From positions 1 to 8,522 of the forward strand of contig URNI01000079.1 in assembly GCA_900549135.1 (NCBI GenBank): DNA of 8,522 nucleotides, in the 5' to 3' direction. The translations under genes and the position numbers were made by a program. Under the pieces are notes generated by a model. It had not been told where the DNA came from. It saw only the letters and a list, made by a program, of their open reading frames with translations, and searched no databases. Position 1 is the stretch's first letter; the number at the start of each line of letters is the position of its first letter. Shown here piece after piece: positions 1 through 6,167 of this stretch. The stretch is from an uncultured Collinsella sp. (lineage in GTDB: Bacteria; Actinomycetota; Coriobacteriia; Coriobacteriales; Coriobacteriaceae).

Positions 1-2
1 AG

Positions 3-218
3 AACCCCATCAAGAAGCTTAAGCTCATGCTGCCACTGTGTGTGCCACTGCTCATCTCGAGCGTGGGCAAGACCGATGCCACAGCCTTGGCGGCAGAACA
101 GCGCGGCTTCTATCTGCGTACGCGCGCCAGCTCGTACAAGCGCTACCCCATCAAGGGCCTGGACATCGCCGTGCTCATCGTCAGCATCGCCCTCATCGCC
201 ATCGGCTTCCTGTTCTAG
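3..218 (+). CDS. ecfT: EcfT-type ECF transporter transmembrane subunit, C-terminal end (partial)
   Basis: Only the last 71 codons are in the window; the gene enters from the left. EcfT is the membrane scaffold of energy-coupling factor transporters. It couples the two ATPases (EcfA) to a substrate-binding S component for vitamin or metal uptake. The sequence shows a hydrophobic stretch (PLCVPLLISSV), then a cytoplasmic helix ending in ALAAEQRGF. This corresponds to the A-x-E-x-RGF coupling-helix motif of the CbiQ/EcfT family. After a short basic linker (RTRASSYKRY) comes a final membrane helix (LDIAVLIVSIALIAIGFLF) and a TAG stop. The ATPase and S-component genes would lie to the left or elsewhere, so the substrate cannot be told. 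A strong terminator starts about 30 bases after the stop, so this is the last gene of its transcript. Confidence 0.8.
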   Translation, partial: NPIKKLKLMLPLCVPLLISSVGKTDATALAAEQRGFYLRTRASSYKRYPIKGLDIAVLIVSIALIAIGFLF

Positions 219-247
219 TTCACCACCGACAGCAACCGCCCAGCACA

Positions 248-290
248 AAAGGCCTCGGCTCGCACCAAACGAGCCGAGGCCTTTACTGTT
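248..290. terminator. Strong bidirectional intrinsic terminator
   Basis: A perfect 15-bp inverted repeat pairs 248-262 (AAAGGCCTCGGCTCG) with 270-284 around a 7-base loop (CACCAAA). On the + strand it ends in CCTTTACTGTTT and closes the EcfT transcript. On the - strand it ends in CCTTTTG and can stop transcription arriving from the racemase gene. It sits between two convergent genes. Confidence 0.88.
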
Positions 291-316
291 TCACCAGATA
301 AAACCTACCAATATTA

Positions 317-337
317 ACCTGTCCCTTTTTGACAGGT
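317..337. repeat. Short inverted repeat ACCTGTC...GACAGGT after the racemase stop
   Basis: The 7-bp arms 317-323 (ACCTGTC) and 331-337 (GACAGGT) flank the 7-base loop CCTTTTT. It lies 6 bases downstream of the racemase stop codon. It has no T-tract outside the stem on either strand, so it is not a canonical terminator. It could be an RNA 3'-end stem or a REP-like palindrome; no second copy was seen in this window. Confidence 0.45.
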
Positions 338-343
338 CGGAAG

Positions 344-1090
344 CTAGAGGCGGTAGGGGGCGCCGCTGCGGATGATGGATTCGCGCACCAGGACATCCAT
401 GGCGTCGAGGGTGATCTCGGGCATCTCTCGGTACTTCTGCAGCACCGATAGCTCGGTGCAGGCCAGAATGACGCGGTCGCAGCCGCTACGGGCAAACTCC
501 CACATCACGCGGTCGAACTTATCCATATCGGGCTCACGTCCGGCCTTCACATCATCGTAGATAAGCGACATCACATCGTTCTGACGTTTCTCGCTGGGAT
601 AGACGACCTCAACACCCGCAGCCTTACATTCGCGGCCGTAGACGCCCGCGCCCACGGTGCCATCGGTGCCCATGATGCCAATCTTGTGCACCGGCTCGGC
701 CGGCACACTCAGGTTGGGGTCGAACTCGCACTCCCCCATCACCGCACCCGCAAGGGCATAACGAACCGACTCGCGCGGCATGTGGATAATCGGCACCTTC
801 GTAAACGACTGGATCTGATCGTAGAAGTAGTGTGACGTGTTGCAGGGAATGGCAATGTGCGCGCAGCCCAGCGACTCGAGTGCCTGGGCACACTCTTTCA
901 TGGTCGCCAGCAGCTTGGCATGCTCGCCGGTCTTAATGGCCAACGTGCGGTCGGGCATGGTCGACTTGGAGAGCACCACCATGTCGATATGTTCCTGATC
1001 GCAGGCAGCAGCCGTATGACGCACCACCTGGTCGTAGTAATACGACGTGGCCTCGGCGCCCATGCCACCGATAACTCCCAGCTTTTCCAT
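344..1090 (-). CDS. Aspartate/glutamate racemase-family amino acid racemase (probable aspartate racemase)
   Basis: A 248-aa PLP-independent racemase of the Asp/Glu superfamily, expected in the cytoplasm. The N-terminus MEKLGVIGGMGAEAT is the classic family opening. The two catalytic cysteines are visible in IPCNTSH (Cys83) and LACTELS (Cys211), one per half of the pseudo-symmetric fold, and the length is normal. The frame is open upstream to 1174, but the start at 1090 is preferred: it gives the family N-terminus and has a perfect AAGGAGG (1096-1102) five bases upstream. The extra 28 residues from 1174 look non-coding. It lies 84 bases downstream of the ATP-grasp ligase on the same strand. 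In Enterococcus faecium the D-aspartate ligase and an aspartate racemase are likewise paired, so the likely role here is to supply D-Asp for the peptidoglycan cross-bridge (inference). A different amino acid substrate remains possible. Confidence 0.88.
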   Translation of the reverse strand: MEKLGVIGGMGAEATSYYYDQVVRHTAAACDQEHIDMVVLSKSTMPDRTLAIKTGEHAKLLATMKECAQALESLGCAHIAIPCNTSHYFYDQIQSFTKVPIIHMPRESVRYALAGAVMGECEFDPNLSVPAEPVHKIGIMGTDGTVGAGVYGRECKAAGVEVVYPSEKRQNDVMSLIYDDVKAGREPDMDKFDRVMWEFARSGCDRVILACTELSVLQKYREMPEITLDAMDVLVRESIIRSGAPYRL

Positions 1091-1112
1091 CGCCGCCTCC
1101 TTGGTGACGCTT

Positions 1113-1165
1113 GCGCAATTGCGCGTATCATACCCGCGCCCGCCCGATGCAAACCGGACGGGCGC
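1113..1165 (-). promoter_or_regulatory. Intercistronic region between ligase and racemase: palindrome, TATGAT box and GC-rich stem
   Basis: Within the 84-base gap there is a perfect 12-bp palindrome GCGCAATTGCGC (1113-1124). Next to it is a TATGAT hexamer on the - strand (1127-1132). A GC-rich inverted repeat pairs 1136-1142 with 1159-1165. The TATGAT box has only a weak -35 partner (TTTGCA, 15-base spacer), so an internal promoter for the racemase is possible but unproven. The stem has no T-tract and is unlikely to terminate fully; it may tune relative expression of the two genes. Confidence 0.35.
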
Positions 1166-1174
1166 CGCGCTCAT

Positions 1175-2431
1175 CTACTTGTAATACGTCTTGAACAGCT
1201 TAAAGTGGCGCAGCTTGGTGTGCCACATGCGCAGCCAGCGGTTAAAGACAAAGTCGCCCTTCATAAACGAAGGGTCGGCGCCCTTGCCTTCCTTGTCCAG
1301 GCGATGCACCTTAGCGCGCAGCTCGGGATCCTTGACGTACTTGTCGACGACGCCCATGGGGACGACCATCCACAGCGCCTCGTCCTGCGCCGTCACAAAC
1401 TCCGGCTCAAACGGGCGGTTGAACACATACTCGTCCACCACATACTTGGCAACGTTAAAGCCACTGTTAGTGACATAGTAGTTGCTGCGGCCCTGGCGCG
1501 TGTTGAAATCGAAGAACTTAAACGAGCCGTCGCGCTCGTCGTACTTAACGTCAAAGTTGGAATAGCCCACAAAGTGAAGGTCCTCGAGTAGCTTGCGCAC
1601 GCCGCCCATGAGCTCGTCATTGGGCTCGGTGATGATACAGGCGTGGTTGCCGACGCCGTGAGGCTGATGCTCCTCGAGCAGCACATGGCCCAGGCACATC
1701 ATGCGCACCTTGCCGTTGCGGTCGGAATAGCTGGTGAGCACGCGCATGTACTCGTCGTTGCCGGGCACGCGATCCTGCAAGATCAGGTCGTCAGTGTAGC
1801 CGCTGGCATACGAATCGCGAATGACCTGTTCCAGCTCGGCGCGGTCGGCAATCTCATAGGCCTTCTTCTGGCCCTCGAACTCGTGCTGCCACCACATGAT
1901 GCCGTCAGAAGGCTTCAGAATCATCGGGTAGGGAAAATCGATCTGGTCGAGCACTTCGGCAGGCGCCTCACCCTGGGCGTTCAGCATCGCCATGGTGAAG
2001 GTAAAGGTATGCGGATAGGGCACGCCATGCTTCTCGCACAGCTCGTAGAAGATCTCCTTCTTCTGGCACTGCTCAAGCATGCTATAGGGAGCGTAAGGCG
2101 CGACGATGTTATCCGCCAACTCATGGGCATCCTTGGCTTGAGCCACGAGAGCGACATAGTTGTCGCCACAGCCCACAAGGACAATCGTCTTATCGGCATG
2201 CGCTTGGGCAATGCCGTTGACGGTTTTGAGCATCACGGGCATGGTATCGATATCCACGTTGGGCGTGTAGTCGATAATCTGGCTGCGGTACGCGGGACCC
2301 GTCTGGTACTTGCCAAAGACCAGACTCTTGACCTGGTACTCCTCGTAGAAGGCGCGCGCCACCGAATAGGCGTTGATGTCGCCACCGAGCAGCACGGGAA
2401 TGAACTCGCGCTCTGTAAACTGCAATGCCAT
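1175..2431 (-). CDS. ATP-grasp carboxylate-amine ligase, probable peptidoglycan D-aspartate ligase
   Basis: A 418-aa ATP-grasp enzyme. These join a carboxylate to an amine through an acyl-phosphate, using ATP and Mg2+. The N-terminal preATP-grasp region is about residues 9-120, with GGDINAYSVAR at 16-26. The ATP-grasp core is about 125-320. The nucleotide-binding lysine lies in PMILKPSDG (Lys173), the LILQDRVPGNDEY strand at 217-228, and the metal-binding strands in FDVKYD (293-298) and FDFNTRQGRSNYY (307-319, Asn310). Length and layout resemble Enterococcus Asl(fm), which adds D-Asp to the side-chain amine of the stem-peptide diamino acid. The racemase immediately downstream supports that role. 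A D-Asp bridge on ornithine or lysine would fit a Coriobacteriia wall (inference, from memory). Start: ATG at 2431 with AGGAAG five bases upstream. The specific acceptor is not determined by sequence; another D-amino acid or carboxylate is the alternative. Confidence 0.8.
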   Translation of the reverse strand: MALQFTEREFIPVLLGGDINAYSVARAFYEEYQVKSLVFGKYQTGPAYRSQIIDYTPNVDIDTMPVMLKTVNGIAQAHADKTIVLVGCGDNYVALVAQAKDAHELADNIVAPYAPYSMLEQCQKKEIFYELCEKHGVPYPHTFTFTMAMLNAQGEAPAEVLDQIDFPYPMILKPSDGIMWWQHEFEGQKKAYEIADRAELEQVIRDSYASGYTDDLILQDRVPGNDEYMRVLTSYSDRNGKVRMMCLGHVLLEEHQPHGVGNHACIITEPNDELMGGVRKLLEDLHFVGYSNFDVKYDERDGSFKFFDFNTRQGRSNYYVTNSGFNVAKYVVDEYVFNRPFEPEFVTAQDEALWMVVPMGVVDKYVKDPELRAKVHRLDKEGKGADPSFMKGDFVFNRWLRMWHTKLRHFKLFKTYYK

Positions 2432-2487
2432 GGAAACTTCCTATCATGAACTGCCCACACAACGGGCGGTCTTTGCGCAACTGATTT

Positions 2488-2517
2488 ATTCTAGCGTGCC
2501 AAGCCGCCGGCGCCCAA
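2488..2517 (-). promoter_or_regulatory. Candidate promoter of the ligase-racemase operon
   Basis: On the - strand TTGGGC (2512-2517) is followed after 18 bases by TAGAAT (2488-2493). Transcription would begin about 50 bases before the ligase start, with the AGGAAG ribosome site in between. The -10 is good and the -35 moderate; no other candidate in the gap is better. Confidence 0.45.
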
Positions 2518-2552
2518 AGCTCCACCGTATCTATGGCAATCGACGTAATCGT

Positions 2553-2627
2553 CCAGCACGAAGGCCAGCACGAAGACAGCGCTCACCGTTGTATGACAAC
2601 GGGCAATGAACCTACCATTGTTGTAGG
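2553..2627. repeat. Tandem repeat and two inverted repeats in the divergent ligase/MOSC region
   Basis: The 234-base gap between the divergent ligase and MOSC genes holds three structures. CCAGCACGAAG occurs twice in tandem with a 12-base period (2553-2575). CCGTTG-TATGA-CAACGG is a perfect 6-bp inverted repeat (2586-2602). CCTAC-CATTGTT-GTAGG is a perfect 5-bp inverted repeat (2611-2627). The two inverted repeats have centres 25 bases apart and lie 39-80 bases before the MOSC start, where an operator or leader would be. No convincing MOSC promoter could be chosen. Function is unknown. Confidence 0.4.
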
Positions 2628-2665
2628 ATTCAGCGTATTGACATCCTCGAGCGAAAGGCGCGCAC

Positions 2666-3298
2666 GTGCCCCAAGACCATCCGACCGATAATCCCATCCT
2701 CAATGCTGCGAAGCGCGAGCTGGCGGAACGTGCGAAAGCGACCGCTCCCCTGTGCACGGCAAACGACGCCTACAACGGACCCGCCTGCATCGTCTCGATC
2801 AACACGTCGGCGCACAAGGGTACACGCAAGTCGCCCGTCGCCGATGGACACGACACCGTTATAGAGCAATTTGGCCTCGCCTCCGACGCACACGCCGGGC
2901 ATTGGCACCGTCAGGTTTCCTTTTTGGCCGCAGAGTCCATCCAGACGGCGCAGGCCCGCGGACTCGATGTGCGCAAGGGTGACTTTGGGGAGAACTTCAC
3001 CACGCAAGGCATCAATCTACTCTCGCTCCCCTTGGGCACGCAGCTCAAGCTTGGCAGCGAGGTGCTTGTCGAAATCAGCCAAATCGGCAAGGTCTGCCAC
3101 ACCCGTTGCGCCATCTACTATCTCGCTGGCGACTGTATCTTTCCCCACGAGGGCGTTTTCGGCGTGGTACTAAAGGGCGGAGAGGTCAACGCCGGCGACG
3201 AAATCCAGGTAGTCAAACTCGGCGACGGCACCTGTTCGTTCACCCCTGCCGAGGCCCTCGAAGAGATTGAGCAGGCTCGTCTCGAAGGAACCCTGTAG
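2666..3298 (+). CDS. Stand-alone MOSC-domain protein
   Basis: A 210-aa protein with one MOSC domain (about residues 40-183), the fold shared by the C-terminus of molybdenum-cofactor sulfurases and the YiiM family. Visible hallmarks are the entry strand IVSINTSAHKGTRKSPV (42-58), KGDFGENFTTQGI (104-116), and QIGKVCHTRCAIYYLAGDC (139-157). Cys144 matches the conserved MOSC cysteine, thought to carry or transfer sulfur, and Cys148 is close by. The pattern is that of the MOSC module in Clostridia and Actinobacteria, often linked to molybdenum cofactor genes, but no molybdenum gene is adjacent here. The start is GTG at 2666 with GAAAGG seven bases upstream; no in-frame ATG precedes the domain. This leaves a roughly 38-residue polar N-terminal extension. 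Role inferred: sulfur or metal-cofactor handling, substrate unknown. It is probably monocistronic, with a terminator-like hairpin at its stop. Confidence 0.85.
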   Translation: MPQDHPTDNPILNAAKRELAERAKATAPLCTANDAYNGPACIVSINTSAHKGTRKSPVADGHDTVIEQFGLASDAHAGHWHRQVSFLAAESIQTAQARGLDVRKGDFGENFTTQGINLLSLPLGTQLKLGSEVLVEISQIGKVCHTRCAIYYLAGDCIFPHEGVFGVVLKGGEVNAGDEIQVVKLGDGTCSFTPAEALEEIEQARLEGTL

Positions 3299-3328
3299 TT
3301 GCAAAACCCCACGTGAGGGCAACTTTTA
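3297..3328 (+). terminator. Terminator-like hairpin after the MOSC gene
   Basis: AGTTGC (3297-3302, overlapping the TAG stop) pairs with GCAACT (3319-3324). The 16-base loop can form a further CC/GG pair. The sequence then runs TTTTA. The stem is only 6 bp and the T-tract is short, so it is of moderate strength. Confidence 0.55.
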
Positions 3329-3365
3329 CAGCCAAAAATCCTCACAAACAGGGTTCCGTAACGTT

Positions 3366-3470
3366 AAAGTTGAACTCTATGGTTTCTCAACAATTCATCA
3401 TAACTGCAGGTCAAAGCCAAAGCCTCAAGTTCAACTTGACCCTTTGGAACCTTTAAGGTTCAAGTTGAGG
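3366..3470. repeat. Cluster of TTCAAGTTGA-type symmetric elements upstream of the wall hydrolase
   Basis: Several related, mutually complementary sequences are packed into 105 bases. These are AAAGTTGAACT (3366-3376), CAAGTT-C-AACTTG (3426-3438, a symmetric 13-mer inside CCTCAAGTTCAACTTGACC), GAACCTT-T-AAGGTTC (3447-3461, a perfect 15-base palindrome), and GGTTCAAGTTGAGG (3457-3470). The last is nearly the reverse complement of the 3431-3441 copy. The cluster ends 13 bases before a TAGAAT -10 box, so it is placed to act as an operator array. CCTCAAGTT/AACTTGAGG half-sites recall operators of MerR-family regulators, but here a base is inserted at the centre. The regulator is unknown. Confidence 0.5.
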
Positions 3471-3489
3471 TCGAAAGCAGTAGTAGAAT
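3459..3489 (+). promoter_or_regulatory. Candidate promoter of the wall hydrolase gene
   Basis: TAGAAT at 3484-3489 is a good -10, placed about 40 bases before the ATG. Upstream, TTCAAG (3459-3464) is 19 bases away and CAAGTT (3461-3466) is 17 away. Neither is a strong -35, and both lie inside the symmetric element cluster. That pattern suits a promoter needing an activator. Confidence 0.4.
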
Positions 3490-3531
3490 ACCGTTCGAAC
3501 CATAACCTACGATTGATTGCAGAGGGACTGG

Positions 3532-4665
3532 ATGCAGCATTCGAACCATCGCACCGCAGCGCTCGTCGCGTCGAGGCCGGCTCGTATCATCACGAGCGCC
3601 GCGCTCGCCGTTGCGCTGACGGCCACGCCGATGCTCTCCCCCGTTGCGGCGTATGCCGCCTCGCAGGCAACGCAGGACCAGCTTTCCGCAGCCCAGCAGA
3701 AGATCGAAGCCGCCACGAGCGCCTACAACGACGCCCGCACCAAACTCGATGACCTGCAAAAGCAGATTGACTCCAATGAGACAAGCATCGAGGAAATCGA
3801 GGCTAAGCTTCCCGAGCAGCAGGCCAAGGCAAGCTCCGCCATGCGCGATCTGTACAAGTATCAGAAGGGCACCAATCCCATCGTGAGCTTCCTGGTCAAC
3901 GCGCAGAGCCTGGGTGAGTTCATCACGACCTGCAAATACACCAACCAGATCACGAGCTCGAGCGTCGACGAGATCGAGCAGCTCAATAACATGCAAACCG
4001 AACTCGAGCAGAACAAAGCCGAGCTCCAGCAAGCCAAGTCTCAGCTTGAGGCAGAGCAGAAAAACGCCGAGGATGCGCTGGCGCAGGCCCAGCAGCTCCG
4101 CAGCGAGGCGCAGGCAAAAGCCGAGCAGGAAAATGCCGCCGAGCTTGCCAAGCTTGAGGCCGATAAGGCCGCTGCCGCCGAAAAGCTCTCGGGCGAGGGC
4201 GTGAGTGGCAGCAATTCCAGCAGCCAGGCCACCAACACCAACACCACCATCGACACCACGGTGAACAACGCCAATACCGGTAGCTCCGATTACGATTCGT
4301 TCATTAATGAGTGGACGAGCCGCATCGACAATTATCTCGCCGGCTCCCCCATGGCAGGCCAGGGCTATAACTTTGCCGTCGCCGCTTGGAATACCGGTGT
4401 CGACCCCCGTTGGTCCCCCGCCATCGCCTGCATCGAGAGCACCAAGGGTGCTTATTGCGCCAATTCTTACAACGCCTGGGGCTGGAGTGCACGTGGCGGC
4501 GGTTGGCGCAGCTTTGGCAGCTGGAGCGAGGGCATCTCTGCCCACGTTGCCTATCTGGGCGCCAACTACGGCTCCACCCTTACCCCAGCAGCGGCCAAAA
4601 AGTACTGCCCGCCCACGTGGCAGGACTGGTACAACAAAGTCGCCGCTCAGATGAACCGCATCTAA
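3532..4665 (+). CDS. Secreted peptidoglycan hydrolase: PcsB/CwlO-like coiled coil plus lysozyme-like C-terminal domain
   Basis: A 377-aa exported protein. Residues 1-42 form a signal peptide with basic start, hydrophobic core (IITSAALAVALTATPML) and likely cleavage near AYA-A. Residues 45-112 and 143-220 are coiled coil rich in Gln, Glu, Lys and Ala. Between them, MRDLYKYQKGTNPIVSFL then AQSLGEFITTCKY matches the hinge of PcsB/CwlO-type proteins, which FtsEX controls in other Gram-positives. A Ser/Thr/Asn linker (222-252) leads to a domain (255-377) with PAIACIESTKG, NAWGW and GISAHVAYLGANYG. This resembles glucosaminidase/lysozyme-like folds, with Glu302 the likely catalytic acid. Cys300, 309 and 359 could form disulfides. 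The usual NlpC/P60 endopeptidase domain is replaced by this muramidase-like one. The start at 3532 has AGAGGG five bases upstream; a TTG five codons earlier lacks support. It is monocistronic, with its own promoter region and terminator. Confidence 0.82.
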   Translation: MQHSNHRTAALVASRPARIITSAALAVALTATPMLSPVAAYAASQATQDQLSAAQQKIEAATSAYNDARTKLDDLQKQIDSNETSIEEIEAKLPEQQAKASSAMRDLYKYQKGTNPIVSFLVNAQSLGEFITTCKYTNQITSSSVDEIEQLNNMQTELEQNKAELQQAKSQLEAEQKNAEDALAQAQQLRSEAQAKAEQENAAELAKLEADKAAAAEKLSGEGVSGSNSSSQATNTNTTIDTTVNNANTGSSDYDSFINEWTSRIDNYLAGSPMAGQGYNFAVAAWNTGVDPRWSPAIACIESTKGAYCANSYNAWGWSARGGGWRSFGSWSEGISAHVAYLGANYGSTLTPAAAKKYCPPTWQDWYNKVAAQMNRI

Positions 4666-4675
4666 GTGCAACTGC

Positions 4676-4705
4676 AAAGGGCCCCAATGGGGCCCTTTTT
4701 CTTTT
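4676..4705. terminator. Strong intrinsic terminator between convergent hydrolase and kinase genes
   Basis: AAAGGGCCCC (4676-4685) pairs with GGGGCCCTTT (4689-4698) around a 3-base loop. The + strand continues with TTCTTTT, giving a good T-tract for the hydrolase transcript. The kinase stop codon (4704-4706) lies in this tract. In the other direction the hairpin is followed by only three T (then GCAG), so it is weaker for the kinase transcript. Confidence 0.88.
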
Positions 4706-6083
4706 AGGTAGCGGAGGTATCGACGACGCCGGTCGCATTGGCAACCGCGACTATGACGATCATGCATAGGAGCAGCACACCCAATGCCTTGAGCAAGAGC
4801 TTCGCGAGCTTCTTGCCGCGATAGCTGTCGAGCAATGCGAATCGCCGACGAAGACGGCGCTTATCGAGCAGCGCAAAATGCATAAGCACCATAAGGCCAT
4901 CGACAAAGAAAAAATACTCGATTATGAGAAGCCACGTCGGGTAGCTTTGGTTTGCTCCCGTGGGGTGAAAGACGGCAAAGTGGCTACCGGCAAAGAACAC
5001 AAGCAGCGAGAAGCAGACGAGTGTATTCCAAATGCGCCCCAGAGACTCCGGAACGCGAGAGAGCAGACCGCATGCAGCGGAGGCGGCAGGGCTAGGAAGC
5101 CCTGCGGGTTTCTGGAGCCCTTGGGACGCCAACACTGTCTCCGAGGCCGGAGTACGGACAGGCGCAGGCGCAGAAGGCCGCACGGGGCGACTCAGATCGT
5201 ATGCCGCGCGCGTCGCCCGTCCCAACGCTTCCGCACTCGCAAAACGCTTGGCCGGGTCGAGCGCCATCGACATGCAAACGGCATCGGCAAGTGGAGTGGA
5301 AATGCTGCGCGCCTCGCATTGCTCACGCATGTCGAGCTCTGGTTTAGGGTCGACTCCCGTCAAGCAGAAGAACAACAGGGCCCCAAGTGCGTAGACGTCG
5401 CTGCGCACACTCGTCTGCCCAAACCCATACTGCTCGGGCGGCGCATAGGGTCGCGTGCCAAACTTGACGGTGTCAGCATCGGCGCCATCGCGCCATACGC
5501 GCGCGATCCCCAGGTCGATAATCACCAGCGATGAAAATGTCAGGCCGTCATCAGGCGTATAGTTGGCACCTGTCACGATGATATTCGACGGCTTGAGGTC
5601 GCGATGGATCACCGGCGCCGACGTCTCCCCCACCATTGCAAAACCGGCATGGAGCTCGCCCACGGCATCGCATAGGGCAGGATACAATTCACGCGCATAA
5701 TCGGGGGTGGCTCCCAGACGGTCCACCAGCGCCCCGAGTGTCTCCCCTTCGATGTATTCCATAACCACGTTGAGCTCGTCGCCCACACGACGACAATCGA
5801 CGATTCTGGGCAGGTGCTCAAAACGCCTGCCTGCCCGCTGAGCGGCAAACAGACGCTCGTATGCCCCGCCGATTTGAGCCGAAGCATCGATGCGTTTACG
5901 AACAAAGGGACCGAGCGAACCACCGCCGGTTCCTTCAAAGTACACGAGCTCGGTTGTTTCAACGGACGAGCGCTTAAGTACACGCTCCACGCGATAGCTG
6001 TCGTCGCGATCGAGCGACGCCAGGTGCTCGGCAAGCGCTGCGGTCAGCTCGTCATCGGAATATGTTGGGCTCTGAGTATCCAT
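4704..6083 (-). CDS. Membrane-anchored Hanks-type Ser/Thr protein kinase
   Basis: A 459-aa protein with an N-terminal cytoplasmic kinase domain (about residues 30-295) and a C-terminal membrane region. Visible motifs are the candidate ATP lysine in FVRKRI (Lys63), hinge MEYIEGETLGALV, catalytic loop IHRDLKPSN (Asp162), metal-binding IIDLGIAR (DLG, not DFG, Asp190), activation segment KFGTRPYAPPEQYG and SDVYALGALLF. The glycine loop is degenerate: no GxGxxG where expected. A Pro/Ala-rich linker (299-345) leads to three predicted membrane helices (about 352-373, 384-405, 428-451) with a basic KRRLRRR loop. There is no PASTA or other external sensor domain. Targets are unknown. The gene follows the HTH gene by 98 bases on the same strand. 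The start is uncertain: ATG 6083 has GGAGG only two bases upstream; ATGs at 6092/6095 and a GTG at 6113 are alternatives. Confidence 0.88.
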   Translation of the reverse strand: MDTQSPTYSDDELTAALAEHLASLDRDDSYRVERVLKRSSVETTELVYFEGTGGGSLGPFVRKRIDASAQIGGAYERLFAAQRAGRRFEHLPRIVDCRRVGDELNVVMEYIEGETLGALVDRLGATPDYARELYPALCDAVGELHAGFAMVGETSAPVIHRDLKPSNIIVTGANYTPDDGLTFSSLVIIDLGIARVWRDGADADTVKFGTRPYAPPEQYGFGQTSVRSDVYALGALLFFCLTGVDPKPELDMREQCEARSISTPLADAVCMSMALDPAKRFASAEALGRATRAAYDLSRPVRPSAPAPVRTPASETVLASQGLQKPAGLPSPAASAACGLLSRVPESLGRIWNTLVCFSLLVFFAGSHFAVFHPTGANQSYPTWLLIIEYFFFVDGLMVLMHFALLDKRRLRRRFALLDSYRGKKLAKLLLKALGVLLLCMIVIVAVANATGVVDTSAT

Positions 6084-6101
6084 AGCCTCCATCATAGCGC
6101 A

Positions 6102-6131
6102 GGGCGCAGACACCCCATGGCATCTGCGCCC
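6102..6131 (-). promoter_or_regulatory. Stem-loop in the leader of the kinase gene
   Basis: A perfect 9-bp inverted repeat pairs 6102-6110 (GGGCGCAGA) with 6123-6131 (TCTGCGCCC) around a 12-base loop. It lies between the HTH gene and the kinase, ending about 12 bases before the kinase GGAGG. No T-tract follows on the - strand, so it is not a terminator. It may protect or separate the kinase part of the operon mRNA, or affect translation. The upstream GTG codon (6113) sits in the loop, which argues against that start. Confidence 0.45.
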
Positions 6132-6167
6132 CGTTCGTTTGCATCGTTGTTCGGCAGCTCCGCCGGC

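Noticed and set aside
1091..1174. Racemase start at 1174, directly after the ligase stop
   Set aside because: It would add 28 residues before the conserved MEKLGVIGGMG opening, whereas the ATG at 1090 has a perfect ribosome site.
857..1591. Long + strand open frame (244 aa)
   Set aside because: It spans the junction of the racemase and ligase genes in antisense, with a His/Arg/Val-rich composition and no ribosome site. It is a shadow of GC-rich coding.
1643..2449. Long + strand open frame (268 aa)
   Set aside because: It is entirely antisense to the ATP-grasp ligase, whose motifs are unmistakable, and has no family-like motif.
2638..2643. TTGACA as -35 of the MOSC gene
   Set aside because: The matching -10 would fall at the start codon itself and no -10-like sequence is there.
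3366..3470. CRISPR-like array
   Set aside because: The repeated elements are short, symmetric and unevenly spaced, with no constant repeat-spacer period and no cas genes nearby.
3517..3531. TTG start five codons upstream for the wall hydrolase
   Set aside because: The ATG at 3532 has AGAGGG five bases before it and gives a normal signal peptide, while the TTG would overlap that ribosome site.
3494..3549. Direct repeat TTCGAACCAT at 3494-3503 and 3540-3549
   Set aside because: The second copy lies within the coding sequence of the hydrolase; a 10-base repeat without other context may be chance.
3460..4767. 435-aa open frame on the - strand
   Set aside because: It is antisense to the wall hydrolase, low-complexity Leu/Gly/Val-rich, and runs through the strong terminator at 4676-4705.
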